The notes: generated by a model not told the origin, from the letters alone. DNA of 64,000 nt from JAAYEV01 sp964508195 (GCA_964508195.1 CAZDSH010000002.1:23625-87624), one strand, 5' to 3'; numbered from the stretch's first letter, positions 32,297-42,256 are shown. Numbers and translations are program-made.

Positions 32297-33400
32297 ATGA
32301 AACTCTTTTGTAGTAAAAATGATTTGCTAGAAGGAATATTTACTGTGCAAAAAGCGGTACCCACAAGGACTACTCTTCCGATACTATATGGTATATTATT
32401 AGATTGTAGGGGAGAGACATTAACCCTAAGGGGTACAGATCTCAATATGGGTATAGAGTGCACAGTTAATTCAAAAGTAACGGACAAAGGCTGGGTTGTA
32501 TTGGATTCGAGGCTATTTGGCGAAATTGTAAGAAGGTTTCCGCCGGAGGACGTGGAGATCACCGTACTCGAGGACAGCAGTGTAGAGATAAAATGTGCGA
32601 ACTCTTTCTTTCGGCTACAGGGTCATCCCGGCGACGAGTTTCCGCAGTTGCCCCAAATAAACGATGAAGACGGACTAAAAATGCCGCAAAATATATTAAA
32701 GGATGCCATCAGACAGATAGTTTTTGCCTGCGCTATAGAAGAAACGAGGCCAATATTAACCGGAGCGTTGATGGAATGTAGCTTCGGGAGCATGGTTTTA
32801 GCCGCTCTGGACGGGTTCAGACTTGCAATAAAAACTTTAAACATTGAGGGTATCCACGGGGACATGTCATCGGTTATACCCGCAAAAACCCTGAACGAAG
32901 TACAAAGGATACTCAACGATACACAAAGGGATGTTTATATTACGCCGGCGGGTAACCATATACTGTTTACTATAGATGGGACGCGGGTTATCTCCAGGCT
33001 TTTAGAAGGGGAATTTATTGACTATAGGCAGATTATTCCCGAGGAGTACAATACTTCCCTAAGGCTTAAAAGGGAGAAGCTGTTAGAAAGTTGTGAAAGG
33101 GCTTCTTTAATGGCTAGGGAAGGGAAGAATAACCTCATTAAACTTAATATAACGGAAAAGCAGTTGGTGATTACGTCAAATGCCGAGATTGGCAACGTAC
33201 GTGAAGAAATACCTATAGAGGCTGAGGGTGCGGAGCTTGAGATCGCCTTTAATTCGAAGTACCTCATCGATGTGTTAAGGATCATTGAGGATGAATATTT
33301 ACGTATTGAATTCACGACTAATGTGAGCCCCTGCATAATAAAGGCCCGGGATAGTGAAGATTATATATATTTGCTACTACCCGTAAGGACCATGTCTTAA
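32297..33400 (+). CDS. dnaN: DNA polymerase III beta sliding clamp
   Basis: 367 residues from the ATG at 32297 (MKLFCSKNDLLEGI) with GGAGG eight bases upstream. Three similar clamp domains of about 120 residues; the conserved P-T-R-T-T-L-P-I-L-Y-G near 22-32 and the C-terminal Y-L-L-L-P-V-R-T-M that ends clamp proteins. Holds polymerase on DNA. First gene after the unwinding element. Confidence 0.98.
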   Translation: MKLFCSKNDLLEGIFTVQKAVPTRTTLPILYGILLDCRGETLTLRGTDLNMGIECTVNSKVTDKGWVVLDSRLFGEIVRRFPPEDVEITVLEDSSVEIKCANSFFRLQGHPGDEFPQLPQINDEDGLKMPQNILKDAIRQIVFACAIEETRPILTGALMECSFGSMVLAALDGFRLAIKTLNIEGIHGDMSSVIPAKTLNEVQRILNDTQRDVYITPAGNHILFTIDGTRVISRLLEGEFIDYRQIIPEEYNTSLRLKREKLLESCERASLMAREGKNNLIKLNITEKQLVITSNAEIGNVREEIPIEAEGAELEIAFNSKYLIDVLRIIEDEYLRIEFTTNVSPCIIKARDSEDYIYLLLPVRTMS

Positions 33401-33443
33401 AAATATACAACGGGCCTATGTTTATTTGATTGGGGTGGATGTA

Positions 33444-34547
33444 TTGTACCTAAAGGAACTTAAGCTTATGAATTTTAGAAATTATAAGGAGCAGGTTCTT
33501 AACTTTGATCGCGGGTTCAATTTTCTAATAGGGAATAACGCCCAGGGTAAGACGAATCTCGTAGAAGCTATATATATGCTTTCATCGGGCAAATCATACA
33601 GAACTTTAATGGACGGCGAACTATTGAGGTGGGGTGCCCAGACCCTTTATATAAAGGGTAAATTAGTAGTAGGGGACGAAGAGCGGTCTATAGAGATAGG
33701 CATCAGGGGGAAAAACAAAAGGATTAAGGTTAACGGCGTCCAGTTGGATAGAAGGGGCGAACTTTTCGGGAATCTTACGACGGTTATATTTTCCCCCGAC
33801 GAGCTTAAACTAGTGAAGGAGGGTCCAAGCCATAGAAGAAGGTTTATGGATCGGGAAATAATCCAAATAAAGCCCGCATACTATTACGTTTTAGTAGATT
33901 ATAATAAAGTTTTATCCCAAAGGAATGCGCTCCTTAAAAGTGCCTCGGCAAAGGATGCTAAAATCGATACACTGGCCGTCTGGGATAAACAATTGATAGA
34001 ATACGGTATCCGATTAATCCGGGATAGAAGATCGTTCATAAAAAAACTATCGGATATTGCAAGATCAATACACAGCAGGATCACCGACGGTAAAGAAAAT
34101 CTTGAAATCGCCTACCGATCTTGCATCGGCGGAATAGAAGACGAAAATCCACGGCTTATCTATACAAAAAAATTACGGGATTTCCGTGAACGGGACCTCA
34201 AAACAGGGGCCACGAACTTCGGGCCCCATAGGGAGGATTTAAGTATCAGCATAAATGGTATTGATACTAGAAAATACGGTTCCCAGGGTCAGCAAAGAAC
34301 GGCGGCTTTATCTATGAAACTTTCCGAGATAGAGCTCGTTAGAGGGGAGACGGGTAGATACCCTATACTGATTCTTGATGATGTAATGTCTGAGCTCGAC
34401 CCTTTGAGACAAAGCTATATATTACAAAACTTAGATAATGTGCAAACCTTTATCACCTGTACCCATTCTATGGGACCTATGAAGGAAAGGTATGATATGG
34501 GTAAGGTTTTTTATGTGATTAATGGTATAATAACTATGGGAGACTAA
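33444..34547 (+). CDS. recF: DNA replication and repair protein RecF
   Basis: 367 residues from a TTG at 33444 (MYLKELKLMNFRNYKEQ), chosen because RecF proteins start just so and GGGGTGG lies five bases upstream; an upstream TTG at 33426 is unlikely. Walker A G-N-N-A-Q-G-K-T-N near 30-38, signature Q-G-Q-Q-R-T near 290, Walker B I-L-I-L-D-D-V-M-S-E-L-D. Helps load RecA at gaps. In Bacillus the S4-domain gene yaaA lies between dnaN and recF; here only 43 bases separate them. Confidence 0.96.
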   Translation: MYLKELKLMNFRNYKEQVLNFDRGFNFLIGNNAQGKTNLVEAIYMLSSGKSYRTLMDGELLRWGAQTLYIKGKLVVGDEERSIEIGIRGKNKRIKVNGVQLDRRGELFGNLTTVIFSPDELKLVKEGPSHRRRFMDREIIQIKPAYYYVLVDYNKVLSQRNALLKSASAKDAKIDTLAVWDKQLIEYGIRLIRDRRSFIKKLSDIARSIHSRITDGKENLEIAYRSCIGGIEDENPRLIYTKKLRDFRERDLKTGATNFGPHREDLSISINGIDTRKYGSQGQQRTAALSMKLSEIELVRGETGRYPILILDDVMSELDPLRQSYILQNLDNVQTFITCTHSMGPMKERYDMGKVFYVINGIITMGD

Positions 34548-34576
34548 AAAGTATCCATTTGTCGGGAGTGAAACAA

Positions 34577-34852
34577 ATGTTTCTGCATCTGGGTAAGGAT
34601 GTTACTGTACCCATTAAAAATGTAATAGCAATAATAGATCTCCGTACAGTATCCGAGGCAGTGGATACGCGTAGGTTTATTGAAATAGCCAAAGAAGAAG
34701 GATTTATTAAGTATATAGGCGATGATAAGCCAAAGTCCATGATAGTATGTGAAAGGACATCGAACAAACATAATAAAGATATAACGAGTATAATTTACTT
34801 TTCCCCCATATCCTCATCTACGCTTCAAAGGAGAGCAGGTTCCATTGAATAA
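34577..34852 (+). CDS. remB: extracellular matrix regulator RemB (DUF370)
   Basis: 91 residues from the ATG at 34577 (MFLHLGKDVTVPIKNVIAIID), GGGAGTG upstream. Matches the YaaB/RemB family: F-L-H-L-G-K-D-V, I-A-I-I-D-L-R-T-V, then S-M-I-V-C-E-R, I-Y-F-S-P-I-S-S-S-T-L-Q-R-R. The related RemA binds DNA and activates biofilm genes; the exact role of RemB is not known. Located between recF and gyrB as in Bacillus. Confidence 0.88.
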   Translation: MFLHLGKDVTVPIKNVIAIIDLRTVSEAVDTRRFIEIAKEEGFIKYIGDDKPKSMIVCERTSNKHNKDITSIIYFSPISSSTLQRRAGSIE

Positions 34853-34932
34853 TACTTAATAATACCGGCTCTGGGGTTACCTGGAGTTTTTTTATGGGAT
34901 AAAGGGTGGGCATAAACCAAGGAGGTAAGGGA

Positions 34933-36843
34933 GTGGCGGATAGGGACGCAAGAAATTTATACGATGAAAGCCAGATACAGGTTCTGGAGGGGATAGAAGC
35001 AGTTAGGAAAAGGCCTAGCATGTATATAGGCAGCACCGGTCCGAGGGGGCTACACCATCTCGTGTTCGAAGTGGTGGATAATAGTATAGATGAGGCCCTA
35101 GCCGGTTATTGTGACGAGATAACGGTAACCGTACACCGGGACAATTCCGTAACCGTTACGGACAATGGACGGGGGATACCCGTAGGTATTCAGCCTAAGA
35201 TTGGTAAACCCGCGGTAGAGGTTGCATTGACTATGCTCCATGCCGGCGGGAAGTTCGACGGCAAAGGGTACAAAGTTTCCGGGGGGCTTCATGGTGTCGG
35301 CGTCGCGGTAGTAAACGCCCTTTCAGAATATATGGAAGTGGAAACGAACCGCAACGGTAAGGTATACGGTCAAAGTTATCAAAGGGGTAAAGCTGTAACA
35401 AAGTTACAGGAAATCAGGGGTGCAAGACAAACCGGTACAAAGATAGTGTTTAAACCGGATTATCAGATATTCCCCGAAATAGATTTTGATTTTGATACCC
35501 TTGAATACAGATTAAGGGAGCTTGCCTTCCTAAACAAAGGTGTATCAATAGTGTTCAAGGATGAAAGATGCAATAAAAAGATTACTATGCATTACGAGGG
35601 CGGCTTAATAGAGTTTGTAAAATATTTAAACAAGAACAGGGAGGCCCTTCACAAAATTCCTATATATTTCGAAGGCGCTAGGGACGAAAAGATTGTAGAG
35701 GTAGCCATGCAATACAGCGACGCCTACGTGGAAAATATATTTTCCTTTGCGAACAATATAAACACCCAAGAAGGGGGCACGCACCTTAGCGGGTTTAGGG
35801 CCGCGCTAACTAGGGCTGTAAACGATTATGGCCGTAAGTACAATTTCATTAAAGAAAACGAAAAAAACCTTTCCGGTGACGATGTGAGGGAAGGATTGAC
35901 GGCGGTTGTATCAGTAAAATTAACGGATCCCCAATACGAGGGCCAGACAAAAACTAAACTTGGTAACAGCGAAATGAAGGGTATAGTAGAATCTATAGCC
36001 GTGGATGCCATCTCAACTTGTCTGGAGGAGAGTCCTACGACGGCTAAAGTAATACTGGAGAAAGCTATTATGGCTGCTAGGGCGAGGGATGCGGCACGAA
36101 GGGCAAGGGAACTTACACGGAGAAAGAGCATATTGGAGAACACTTCATTACCCGGTAAGCTGGCGGATTGCTCAGAAAAGGACCCGGCGTTGTGTGAGCT
36201 ATACCTCGTGGAGGGGGATTCCGCCGGGGGTTCCGCAAAGCAGGGAAGGGACAGGAGCCATCAGGCGATATTACCCCTTAGAGGTAAAATACTTAATGTG
36301 GAAAAGGCAAGGCTTGACAGGATACTCGGGTATGAGGAGATCAGGTGTATGGTAACAGCCTTCGGCAGCGGCATAGCCGAGGAATTTGATCTGGAAAGGC
36401 TAAGGTATGGAAAGATCATAATAATGACCGATGCCGACGTGGACGGTGCCCATATAAGAACGCTCCTTCTTACATTTTTCTTCAGATATATGAGACCCCT
36501 TATAGAAGCCGGACATTTGTATATAGCGCAGCCGCCCCTTTACAGAATAAAGGACGGAAAAAACGAAAGCTATGCATACTCCGAAAGGGAGCTCGACAGG
36601 GCATTAGAAGGTAAAGATCGTGACAAAGTGGGCCTACAAAGGTATAAGGGCCTTGGTGAAATGAACCCTGAGCAGCTTTGGGAAACGACTATGAACCCCA
36701 AAACAAGGACATTGCTAAGGGTAAGCATAGAGGATGCAATAGCTGCGGATCAGATATTTACAACCCTTATGGGTACCAAAGTGGAACCCCGCAGGGAGTT
36801 TATAGAAAGAAATGCTAAATTCGTTACAAACCTGGACGTCTAG
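34933..36843 (+). CDS. gyrB: DNA gyrase subunit B
   Basis: 636 residues from a GTG at 34933 (MADRDARNLYDESQIQVLEG), with GGAGG at 34921-34925; an upstream ATG has no ribosome site. ATPase motifs V-D-N-S-I-D-E-A-L, D-N-G-R-G-I-P, G-L-H-G-V-G; Toprim E-G-D-S-A-G-G-S near 420 and D-A-D-V-D-G-A-H. Introduces negative supercoils with GyrA. The gap 34853-34932 shows no clear promoter. Confidence 0.98.
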   Translation: MADRDARNLYDESQIQVLEGIEAVRKRPSMYIGSTGPRGLHHLVFEVVDNSIDEALAGYCDEITVTVHRDNSVTVTDNGRGIPVGIQPKIGKPAVEVALTMLHAGGKFDGKGYKVSGGLHGVGVAVVNALSEYMEVETNRNGKVYGQSYQRGKAVTKLQEIRGARQTGTKIVFKPDYQIFPEIDFDFDTLEYRLRELAFLNKGVSIVFKDERCNKKITMHYEGGLIEFVKYLNKNREALHKIPIYFEGARDEKIVEVAMQYSDAYVENIFSFANNINTQEGGTHLSGFRAALTRAVNDYGRKYNFIKENEKNLSGDDVREGLTAVVSVKLTDPQYEGQTKTKLGNSEMKGIVESIAVDAISTCLEESPTTAKVILEKAIMAARARDAARRARELTRRKSILENTSLPGKLADCSEKDPALCELYLVEGDSAGGSAKQGRDRSHQAILPLRGKILNVEKARLDRILGYEEIRCMVTAFGSGIAEEFDLERLRYGKIIIMTDADVDGAHIRTLLLTFFFRYMRPLIEAGHLYIAQPPLYRIKDGKNESYAYSERELDRALEGKDRDKVGLQRYKGLGEMNPEQLWETTMNPKTRTLLRVSIEDAIAADQIFTTLMGTKVEPRREFIERNAKFVTNLDV

Positions 36844-36855
36844 GGGAGGGATAAA

Positions 36856-39285
36856 ATGACACAAACTAACGAAAATATTATTACGGTAGATATACAACGC
36901 GAGATGAAAAAATCCTATATAGACTATGCCATGAGCGTTATAGTCAGCAGGGCTATACCCGACGTAAGGGATGGCCTAAAGCCGGTCCATCGGAGGATAT
37001 TATATGCAATGAATGAACTGGGCCTCGCCCCGACTAAACCCCATAGGAAATCCGCACGGATAGTGGGGGATGTCCTAGGTAAATATCATCCCCATGGCGA
37101 TACTGCGGTTTACGATGCGATGGTAAGACTAGCCCAGGATTTTTCAACGAGGGTACCCCTTGTGGACGGTCACGGTAACTTTGGTTCCATTGACGGTGAT
37201 AGTGCCGCTGCAATGCGTTATACCGAGGCTAGGATGGCTAGGATAACCTTAGAGATGTTAAGGGATATAAATAAGGATACCGTGGACTTTACGCCGAACT
37301 TCGACGAATCCATGGAAGAGCCCGAGGTGTTGCCCTCCAGATTTCCCAATATACTGGTCAATGGGACTACGGGTATAGCCGTTGGTATGGCTACAAGCAT
37401 TCCGCCCCATAATCTGGGCGAGGTGATTGACGGCGTCATAGAAATTATAGAAAACCCGGAAATTGAGATAAAGGATCTGAACAAGATAATCAAAGGGCCG
37501 GATTTCCCTACCGGGGCTACAATAATGGGCAAAAGCTCAATAGCCGATGCCTATGCCACGGGTAGGGGACGGGTTACCGTAAGGGCTAAGGCATCTATAG
37601 AGCCTATGACAAGTAACCGACATAGGATAATCATTACGGAAATACCCTACCAGGTCAATAAATCCAGGGTAATAGAGAGGGTTGCAGAGCTCGTCAGGGA
37701 CAAAAAAATAGAGGGCATTTCTGATATAAGGGATGAAACGGACAGAAAGGGTCTTCGAATAGTAGTAGAACTAAAAAGGGATGTAAATCCCCAGGTAGTC
37801 CTGAATCTGTTATATAAATACACGCAGCTCCAGGATACCTTCAGCATAATAATGATCGCCCTATTAGACGGCCAGCCTAAGGTTTTAAACATAAAGGAGA
37901 TATTAGAACATTACCTCGCCCACCAAAAAGATGTAATAAGGCGTAGAACGGTCTATGATCTAAATAGGGCCGAGGCACGGGCGCATATTTTAGAGGGGCT
38001 TAGGATAGCCCTAGACAACATAGACCGAATTATTGCGCTGATCAGGGGTTCAAAAACGGAGCAAAAGGCTAAAGACGGCCTTATAAGGGAGTTTGAACTT
38101 ACAGAAAAGCAGGCCCAGGCTATACTCGATATGAGGCTTCGTAGGTTAACGGGGCTAGAGAGGGAAAATATAGATTTAGAGTACTCAGATCTCCAGGAAA
38201 AAATAAAATATTATAGGGATATCCTTGCAGATGAGCGACTTTTAGCCTCTGTAATTAAGGAGGAGCTCCTAGAGATAAAGGCTAAGTTTAACGATCCTAG
38301 AAGGACGGATATAATACGGGATGTCCATGAATTCAATATAGAGGATTTGATAGAAGAACAGGAAGTTGCGATAACCCTTACGCATTTCGGATATATCAAA
38401 AGGGTTCCTTCGGAGACCTACCGCAGTCAAAGGCGGGGCGGCCGGGGTATAACAGCGCTGACTACTAGAACGGAGGACTTTGTTTCAGATATATTTATAA
38501 CTTCAACGCATAATTATATACTGTTTTTCACGAACAAAGGCAGAGTATATCAACTTAAAGCCTACGAGATACCCGAGGCCGGGCGCCAGGCGAGGGGAAC
38601 CGCTGTAGTAAATCTTTTGCAGCTTTCCGGTGACGAAACTATTACCGCGGTTATTCCCGTAAAGGAGTTTAAAGAGGAGAAATTTATGCTCTTTTCAACT
38701 CGTAAGGGGATGGTCAAAAAAACGCTCCTGCGGGAATACGCTTCCCTAAGGAGGAACGGGATTCAGGCTATTGCGCTTATAGATGACGATGAATTAATAG
38801 GCGTTAAATTAACTACCGGCGACGATCACGTGTTAATAGCCACTAAAAAGGGTTATTCTATTAGGTTCGATGAAAGGGATATAAGGAGTATGGGCAGGTA
38901 TACCCAAGGGGTGAGGGGTATAAACCTCGGGACCGACGATGAGGTTATCGGTATGGAGCTCGTTAGGGAGGATGCGTACTTATTATGCGTTACGACGGAG
39001 GGCTTCGGTAAAAGAACGAGGTTAGAGGAATACGGCCCCCAAAGGAGGGGTGGCAAAGGGTTAAAGACTTATAGAATAACGCGTAAAACCGGGAACATCG
39101 TGGGCATTAAAGTAGTCGACGATAGGAACGATATAATGCTTATAACTAAAAAGGGTATAGTTATAAGGATCAATGTAAAGGAGATTTCGGTGATGGGTAG
39201 GATCACCCAGGGGGTTACTTTGATGAAGTTCGATGAAGATCAAAGGGTGGTGTCCATAGCCAAGATTGAAAATGATGAGCAATAA
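36856..39285 (+). CDS. gyrA: DNA gyrase subunit A
   Basis: 809 residues, 12 bases after gyrB. Breakage-reunion domain with the catalytic tyrosine in A-A-M-R-Y-T-E-A-R near 122. C-terminal pinwheel of about six blades with the GyrA box Q-R-R-G-G-R-G near 520, a mark of true gyrase over topoisomerase IV. The quinolone region reads H-G-D-T-A-V-Y-D-A, a sensitive-type sequence. Confidence 0.98.
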   Translation: MTQTNENIITVDIQREMKKSYIDYAMSVIVSRAIPDVRDGLKPVHRRILYAMNELGLAPTKPHRKSARIVGDVLGKYHPHGDTAVYDAMVRLAQDFSTRVPLVDGHGNFGSIDGDSAAAMRYTEARMARITLEMLRDINKDTVDFTPNFDESMEEPEVLPSRFPNILVNGTTGIAVGMATSIPPHNLGEVIDGVIEIIENPEIEIKDLNKIIKGPDFPTGATIMGKSSIADAYATGRGRVTVRAKASIEPMTSNRHRIIITEIPYQVNKSRVIERVAELVRDKKIEGISDIRDETDRKGLRIVVELKRDVNPQVVLNLLYKYTQLQDTFSIIMIALLDGQPKVLNIKEILEHYLAHQKDVIRRRTVYDLNRAEARAHILEGLRIALDNIDRIIALIRGSKTEQKAKDGLIREFELTEKQAQAILDMRLRRLTGLERENIDLEYSDLQEKIKYYRDILADERLLASVIKEELLEIKAKFNDPRRTDIIRDVHEFNIEDLIEEQEVAITLTHFGYIKRVPSETYRSQRRGGRGITALTTRTEDFVSDIFITSTHNYILFFTNKGRVYQLKAYEIPEAGRQARGTAVVNLLQLSGDETITAVIPVKEFKEEKFMLFSTRKGMVKKTLLREYASLRRNGIQAIALIDDDELIGVKLTTGDDHVLIATKKGYSIRFDERDIRSMGRYTQGVRGINLGTDDEVIGMELVREDAYLLCVTTEGFGKRTRLEEYGPQRRGGKGLKTYRITRKTGNIVGIKVVDDRNDIMLITKKGIVIRINVKEISVMGRITQGVTLMKFDEDQRVVSIAKIENDEQ

Positions 39286-39403
39286 AGGACTTAGGACCTC
39301 TATTTTAGGGGCCCTAAATACGATGGGGCGGATAAAATAGATGCTATTACAGGAGGTTTTTGGTATCAGGCATAGCAGGTGTGTAAAAAAATAATGAGGG
39401 GGT

Positions 39404-39727
39404 ATGTATGAAATGGGCGGGCCGGTTCATTGTCGTAGTGACGATAAGGGCAAACGCAGTATGGTGCTTAAGGGCGAAATAGACATATATACTGCAGCGG
39501 AGTTCAAAAAACAGTTATACGATGTAATAGATAATGACTCGGGGGATCTGTATATCGATTGCAACGAATTACAATACATGGACAGTACCGGGTTAGGAGT
39601 TTTGATCGGGGCACTAAAAAGGGCGAAGGAACAGGATAGGAATATATATCTTACTAACCTTAGACCTAACATCCGTAAACTGTTTAGCATTACAGGCCTG
39701 GATAAAATATTTATTCTGGAGGTATGA
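39404..39727 (+). CDS. rsbV: anti-anti-sigma factor (RsbV/SpoIIAA type)
   Basis: 107 residues. STAS domain with L-K-G-E-I-D-I-Y-T-A near 23-32 and D-S-T-G-L-G-V-L near 59-66; the serine in this motif is the phosphorylation site in the family. Releases the sigma factor by binding RsbW. The start may be 39404 or 39413 as GAGGGGG lies at 39396-39402. First of three tightly spaced genes; no phosphatase or sensor gene is next to it. Confidence 0.9.
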   Translation: MYEMGGPVHCRSDDKGKRSMVLKGEIDIYTAAEFKKQLYDVIDNDSGDLYIDCNELQYMDSTGLGVLIGALKRAKEQDRNIYLTNLRPNIRKLFSITGLDKIFILEV

Positions 39728-39731
39728 TGTA

Positions 39732-40184
39732 ATGTCACTGGCTAGTAGTGAACAAAAACCAATAATAAGGGACGGTTACGACGATCAATTGATCTTGGTG
39801 CTGCCTAATAAACCCCAATACGTAAATGTGGCGAGGCTGGCAGTATCAGGAATAGCCAGCAGGATGGGGTTTGATGTGGATACCGTTGAAGATATTAAGC
39901 TCGCCTTAGCCGAGGCCTGTACTAATGCGATAAAGCACGGATGTTCTAAGGGGTGTTCTGAGTATAGGATAGAATTTGGCGTCAGTCAAAGGTGCCTGAC
40001 AATCAGCATCGCGGATCGTGGTTGTGGCATCGACAAGGGGGAAATATGCGCACCGGATTTGCAAAATCTCAGGGAGGGGGGGTTAGGCATATTTATTATA
40101 AATACCCTCATGGACCAGGTGGAGTTTGAGACTATACCAGGGGCGGGATTTATCATAACTATGAAAAAATACCTGGAGGTATAA
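39732..40184 (+). CDS. rsbW: anti-sigma factor serine kinase (RsbW/SpoIIAB type)
   Basis: 150 residues. GHKL ATPase: N-box E-A-C-T-N-A-I-K-H-G near 61-70, D-R-G-C-G-I-D near 99-105 and G-G-L-G-I-F-I-I near 119-126. It binds the downstream sigma factor and phosphorylates RsbV. GGAGG nine bases before the ATG, inside the end of rsbV. Confidence 0.92.
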   Translation: MSLASSEQKPIIRDGYDDQLILVLPNKPQYVNVARLAVSGIASRMGFDVDTVEDIKLALAEACTNAIKHGCSKGCSEYRIEFGVSQRCLTISIADRGCGIDKGEICAPDLQNLREGGLGIFIINTLMDQVEFETIPGAGFIITMKKYLEV

Positions 40185-40186
40185 CC

Positions 40187-40972
40187 ATGGATAAGGGTAA
40201 TAAAGACTGTGCTTCCATAGGCTGCCTAACCCAGATTGAAAAACGAGAACGAGATATGTTCATCCATTATAGGGACAATAAAACCGCGGCTAATAGGAAT
40301 CGCATTTTTGACGAATATTCGTACCTAGCGGAAGTCCTTGCAAAAAAATATTTAAATAGGGGCGTAGACTACCAAGATCTCTTTCAAATAGCTTCCATCG
40401 GCCTTATAAATGCGATCGAAAGGTTTGACGTGGACCGTGGCTACCGGTTTACAAGTTTCGCTACTCCCACAATAATCGGGGAGATTAAAAAGTATTTCAG
40501 GGACAAGGAATGGATGATCAGAGTACCGAGGCGGGTTCAAAAGTTGGCCGGCAGGATTAACGATGCAAAGGAAACCCTAGCCCAACAGTTAGGGAGGAAT
40601 CCCCGCATCCCCGAGTTGGCGAAATATCTGCTGGTAAGCGAAGAAGAGCTTTTGGAGGCGATGGAGGCCGGAGGGGTGTATTCCCCGCAATCCCTCGATG
40701 TATCCTATAGCAATGATACGGATAGAGGCGTTTCCCTAGGCGATATAATAGGCACCCTTGATGCTAACATGGAATGGGTGGAAAACCGGGATTTCATAAA
40801 AAGGGTTATAAACAAGTTGGATAAAAACGAATTTAAAGTGCTAAAGGATAGGTACTTTAGGGGTAGAACACAATCACAAATAGCGAAGGACCTTAGGGTT
40901 TCGCAGATGACTATCTCCCGTATGGAAAAAAGGATAATCGAAAAGTTCAGACAAGAGCTCACGAGGGTTTAA
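40187..40972 (+). CDS. sigB: sigma-B/F/G-type RNA polymerase sigma factor
   Basis: 261 residues; GGAGG before the ATG, two bases after rsbW. Region 2 has G-V-D-Y-Q-D-L-F-Q-I-A-S-I-G-L-I-N-A-I-E-R-F-D near 56-78 and F-T-S-F-A-T-P-T-I-I-G-E-I-K-K-Y-F-R-D near 87-105, region 3 follows, region 4 helix-turn-helix S-Q-I-A-K-D-L-R-V-S-Q-M-T-I-S-R-M-E. The order rsbV-rsbW-sigma is shared by sigB and spoIIA operons; I favour a stress-type sigB because sigF normally lies elsewhere, but cannot exclude sporulation. Confidence 0.85.
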   Translation: MDKGNKDCASIGCLTQIEKRERDMFIHYRDNKTAANRNRIFDEYSYLAEVLAKKYLNRGVDYQDLFQIASIGLINAIERFDVDRGYRFTSFATPTIIGEIKKYFRDKEWMIRVPRRVQKLAGRINDAKETLAQQLGRNPRIPELAKYLLVSEEELLEAMEAGGVYSPQSLDVSYSNDTDRGVSLGDIIGTLDANMEWVENRDFIKRVINKLDKNEFKVLKDRYFRGRTQSQIAKDLRVSQMTISRMEKRIIEKFRQELTRV

Positions 40973-41005
40973 AGTGCGATACAAACATTTTTGTGGGGTG
41001 GCATA

Positions 41006-42187
41006 ATGAAATTTGACCGAAGGTGCACTTCGATGTTGGTTTTTTTAATAGCCGCATCAATATCATTCGGATTTATACACAATCATACCGTCGTCCAAGG
41101 GGCTATCGTACCAATAAGCACGGTCTGCGATGAAGGGGATACCTATTATTTGAACCAGCCGCCGGCGGATTTTCATAATATGCGTCAGCGGGTAAAAGTA
41201 AAGGGCATTTACTTAACCGGATACACCGCCGGTAGTAATAGGTTATACCAATTACTCGATCTTATAAAAAGGACGGAACTGAACGCGATGGTCATAGACG
41301 TAAAAAATGATGAGGGGCTTATAACCTATAAAACCCGTAATGAGTTAGCTAAGTTCGTAGGGGCCAACAGGATAATCCAGATTAAGGATATCGAAAAAAG
41401 GATGGCGGATCTCAAAGGGGAGGACGTTTATACCATAGCGAGGATCGTTGCCTTTAAGGATAACCGGGCCGGTAGCAATAGGACCGATCTTGCGATAAAG
41501 AATACAAAGGGTACGGTATGGAGGGATAATAAGGGCAATGCATGGCTAAACCCTTATAACCGCGAAAGTTGGGAATACGTTTTAGACATAGCCGAGGAGG
41601 CAGTGCAATATGGGTTTAACGAAATACAGTTTGACTATGTAAGGTTCCCCACCGACGGGAACAGAAAGGTTATCGATTACGGCGAGGCATCAAAGAAAGA
41701 GAGTATGTCCGAGGCTATAGCGGGTTTTATGAAGTACGCTACAGAAAGGTTAAAGAATAAGGGGGTATTCGTATCCGCCGATCTATTCGGACAGGTTACA
41801 ACTGATAGAGGGGATATGGGTTTAGGCCATCAGTTGGAGGATCTGTCTATAAGTACCGATATACTGAGTCCCATGGTATACCCTTCCCACTACTATCCGG
41901 GGGTGTACGGTGTAGACTATCCGGATCTAGAGCCCTACAAAATAGTCTATACCAGCATGAATACTGCGGCTAATCGGATAAGCGATCTGGAATACGACGG
42001 TACCAAGGCGATATTACGGCCATGGCTACAGGACTTTACCGCTACATATTTAAAGGACGGGTATCAGGTTTATGGACCAAAACAGGTACGGGAGCAAATA
42101 CAGGCTACCTATGATGCGGGCTTAGATGAATGGCTTTTATGGAATGCGGGAAATTATTATACCGAAGGGGCGTTGCTTAGGGAATAG
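41006..42187 (+). CDS. putative glycoside hydrolase, DUF4015 family
   Basis: 393 residues from the ATG at 41006 (MKFDRRCTSMLVFLIA) with GGGGTGG upstream. A signal peptide or anchor covers residues 1-32. The rest matches the DUF4015 TIM-barrel family: V-K-G-I-Y-L-T-G-Y-T-A-G near 68-79, A-M-V-I-D-V-K-N-D-E-G near 99-109, E-I-Q-F-D-Y-V-R-F-P near 215-224, D-I-L-S-P-M-V-Y-P-S-H-Y near 291-302. Acidic residues in V-K-N-D-E-G and F-D-Y-V-R-F are likely catalytic. Extracytoplasmic; substrate unknown, perhaps cell wall or matrix polysaccharide. Confidence 0.87.
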   Translation: MKFDRRCTSMLVFLIAASISFGFIHNHTVVQGAIVPISTVCDEGDTYYLNQPPADFHNMRQRVKVKGIYLTGYTAGSNRLYQLLDLIKRTELNAMVIDVKNDEGLITYKTRNELAKFVGANRIIQIKDIEKRMADLKGEDVYTIARIVAFKDNRAGSNRTDLAIKNTKGTVWRDNKGNAWLNPYNRESWEYVLDIAEEAVQYGFNEIQFDYVRFPTDGNRKVIDYGEASKKESMSEAIAGFMKYATERLKNKGVFVSADLFGQVTTDRGDMGLGHQLEDLSISTDILSPMVYPSHYYPGVYGVDYPDLEPYKIVYTSMNTAANRISDLEYDGTKAILRPWLQDFTATYLKDGYQVYGPKQVREQIQATYDAGLDEWLLWNAGNYYTEGALLRE

Positions 42188-42256
42188 AAGGCGTAAATGG
42201 TAGCCTGCCGTTACGCTTTAGTGATAGTCGGAAAAAGTGGGGATATAAATAAAATA

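Noticed and set aside
34853..34932. possible terminator between remB and gyrB (T run near 34887)
   Set aside because: The flanking bases do not form a stable stem, so the T run alone is not enough.
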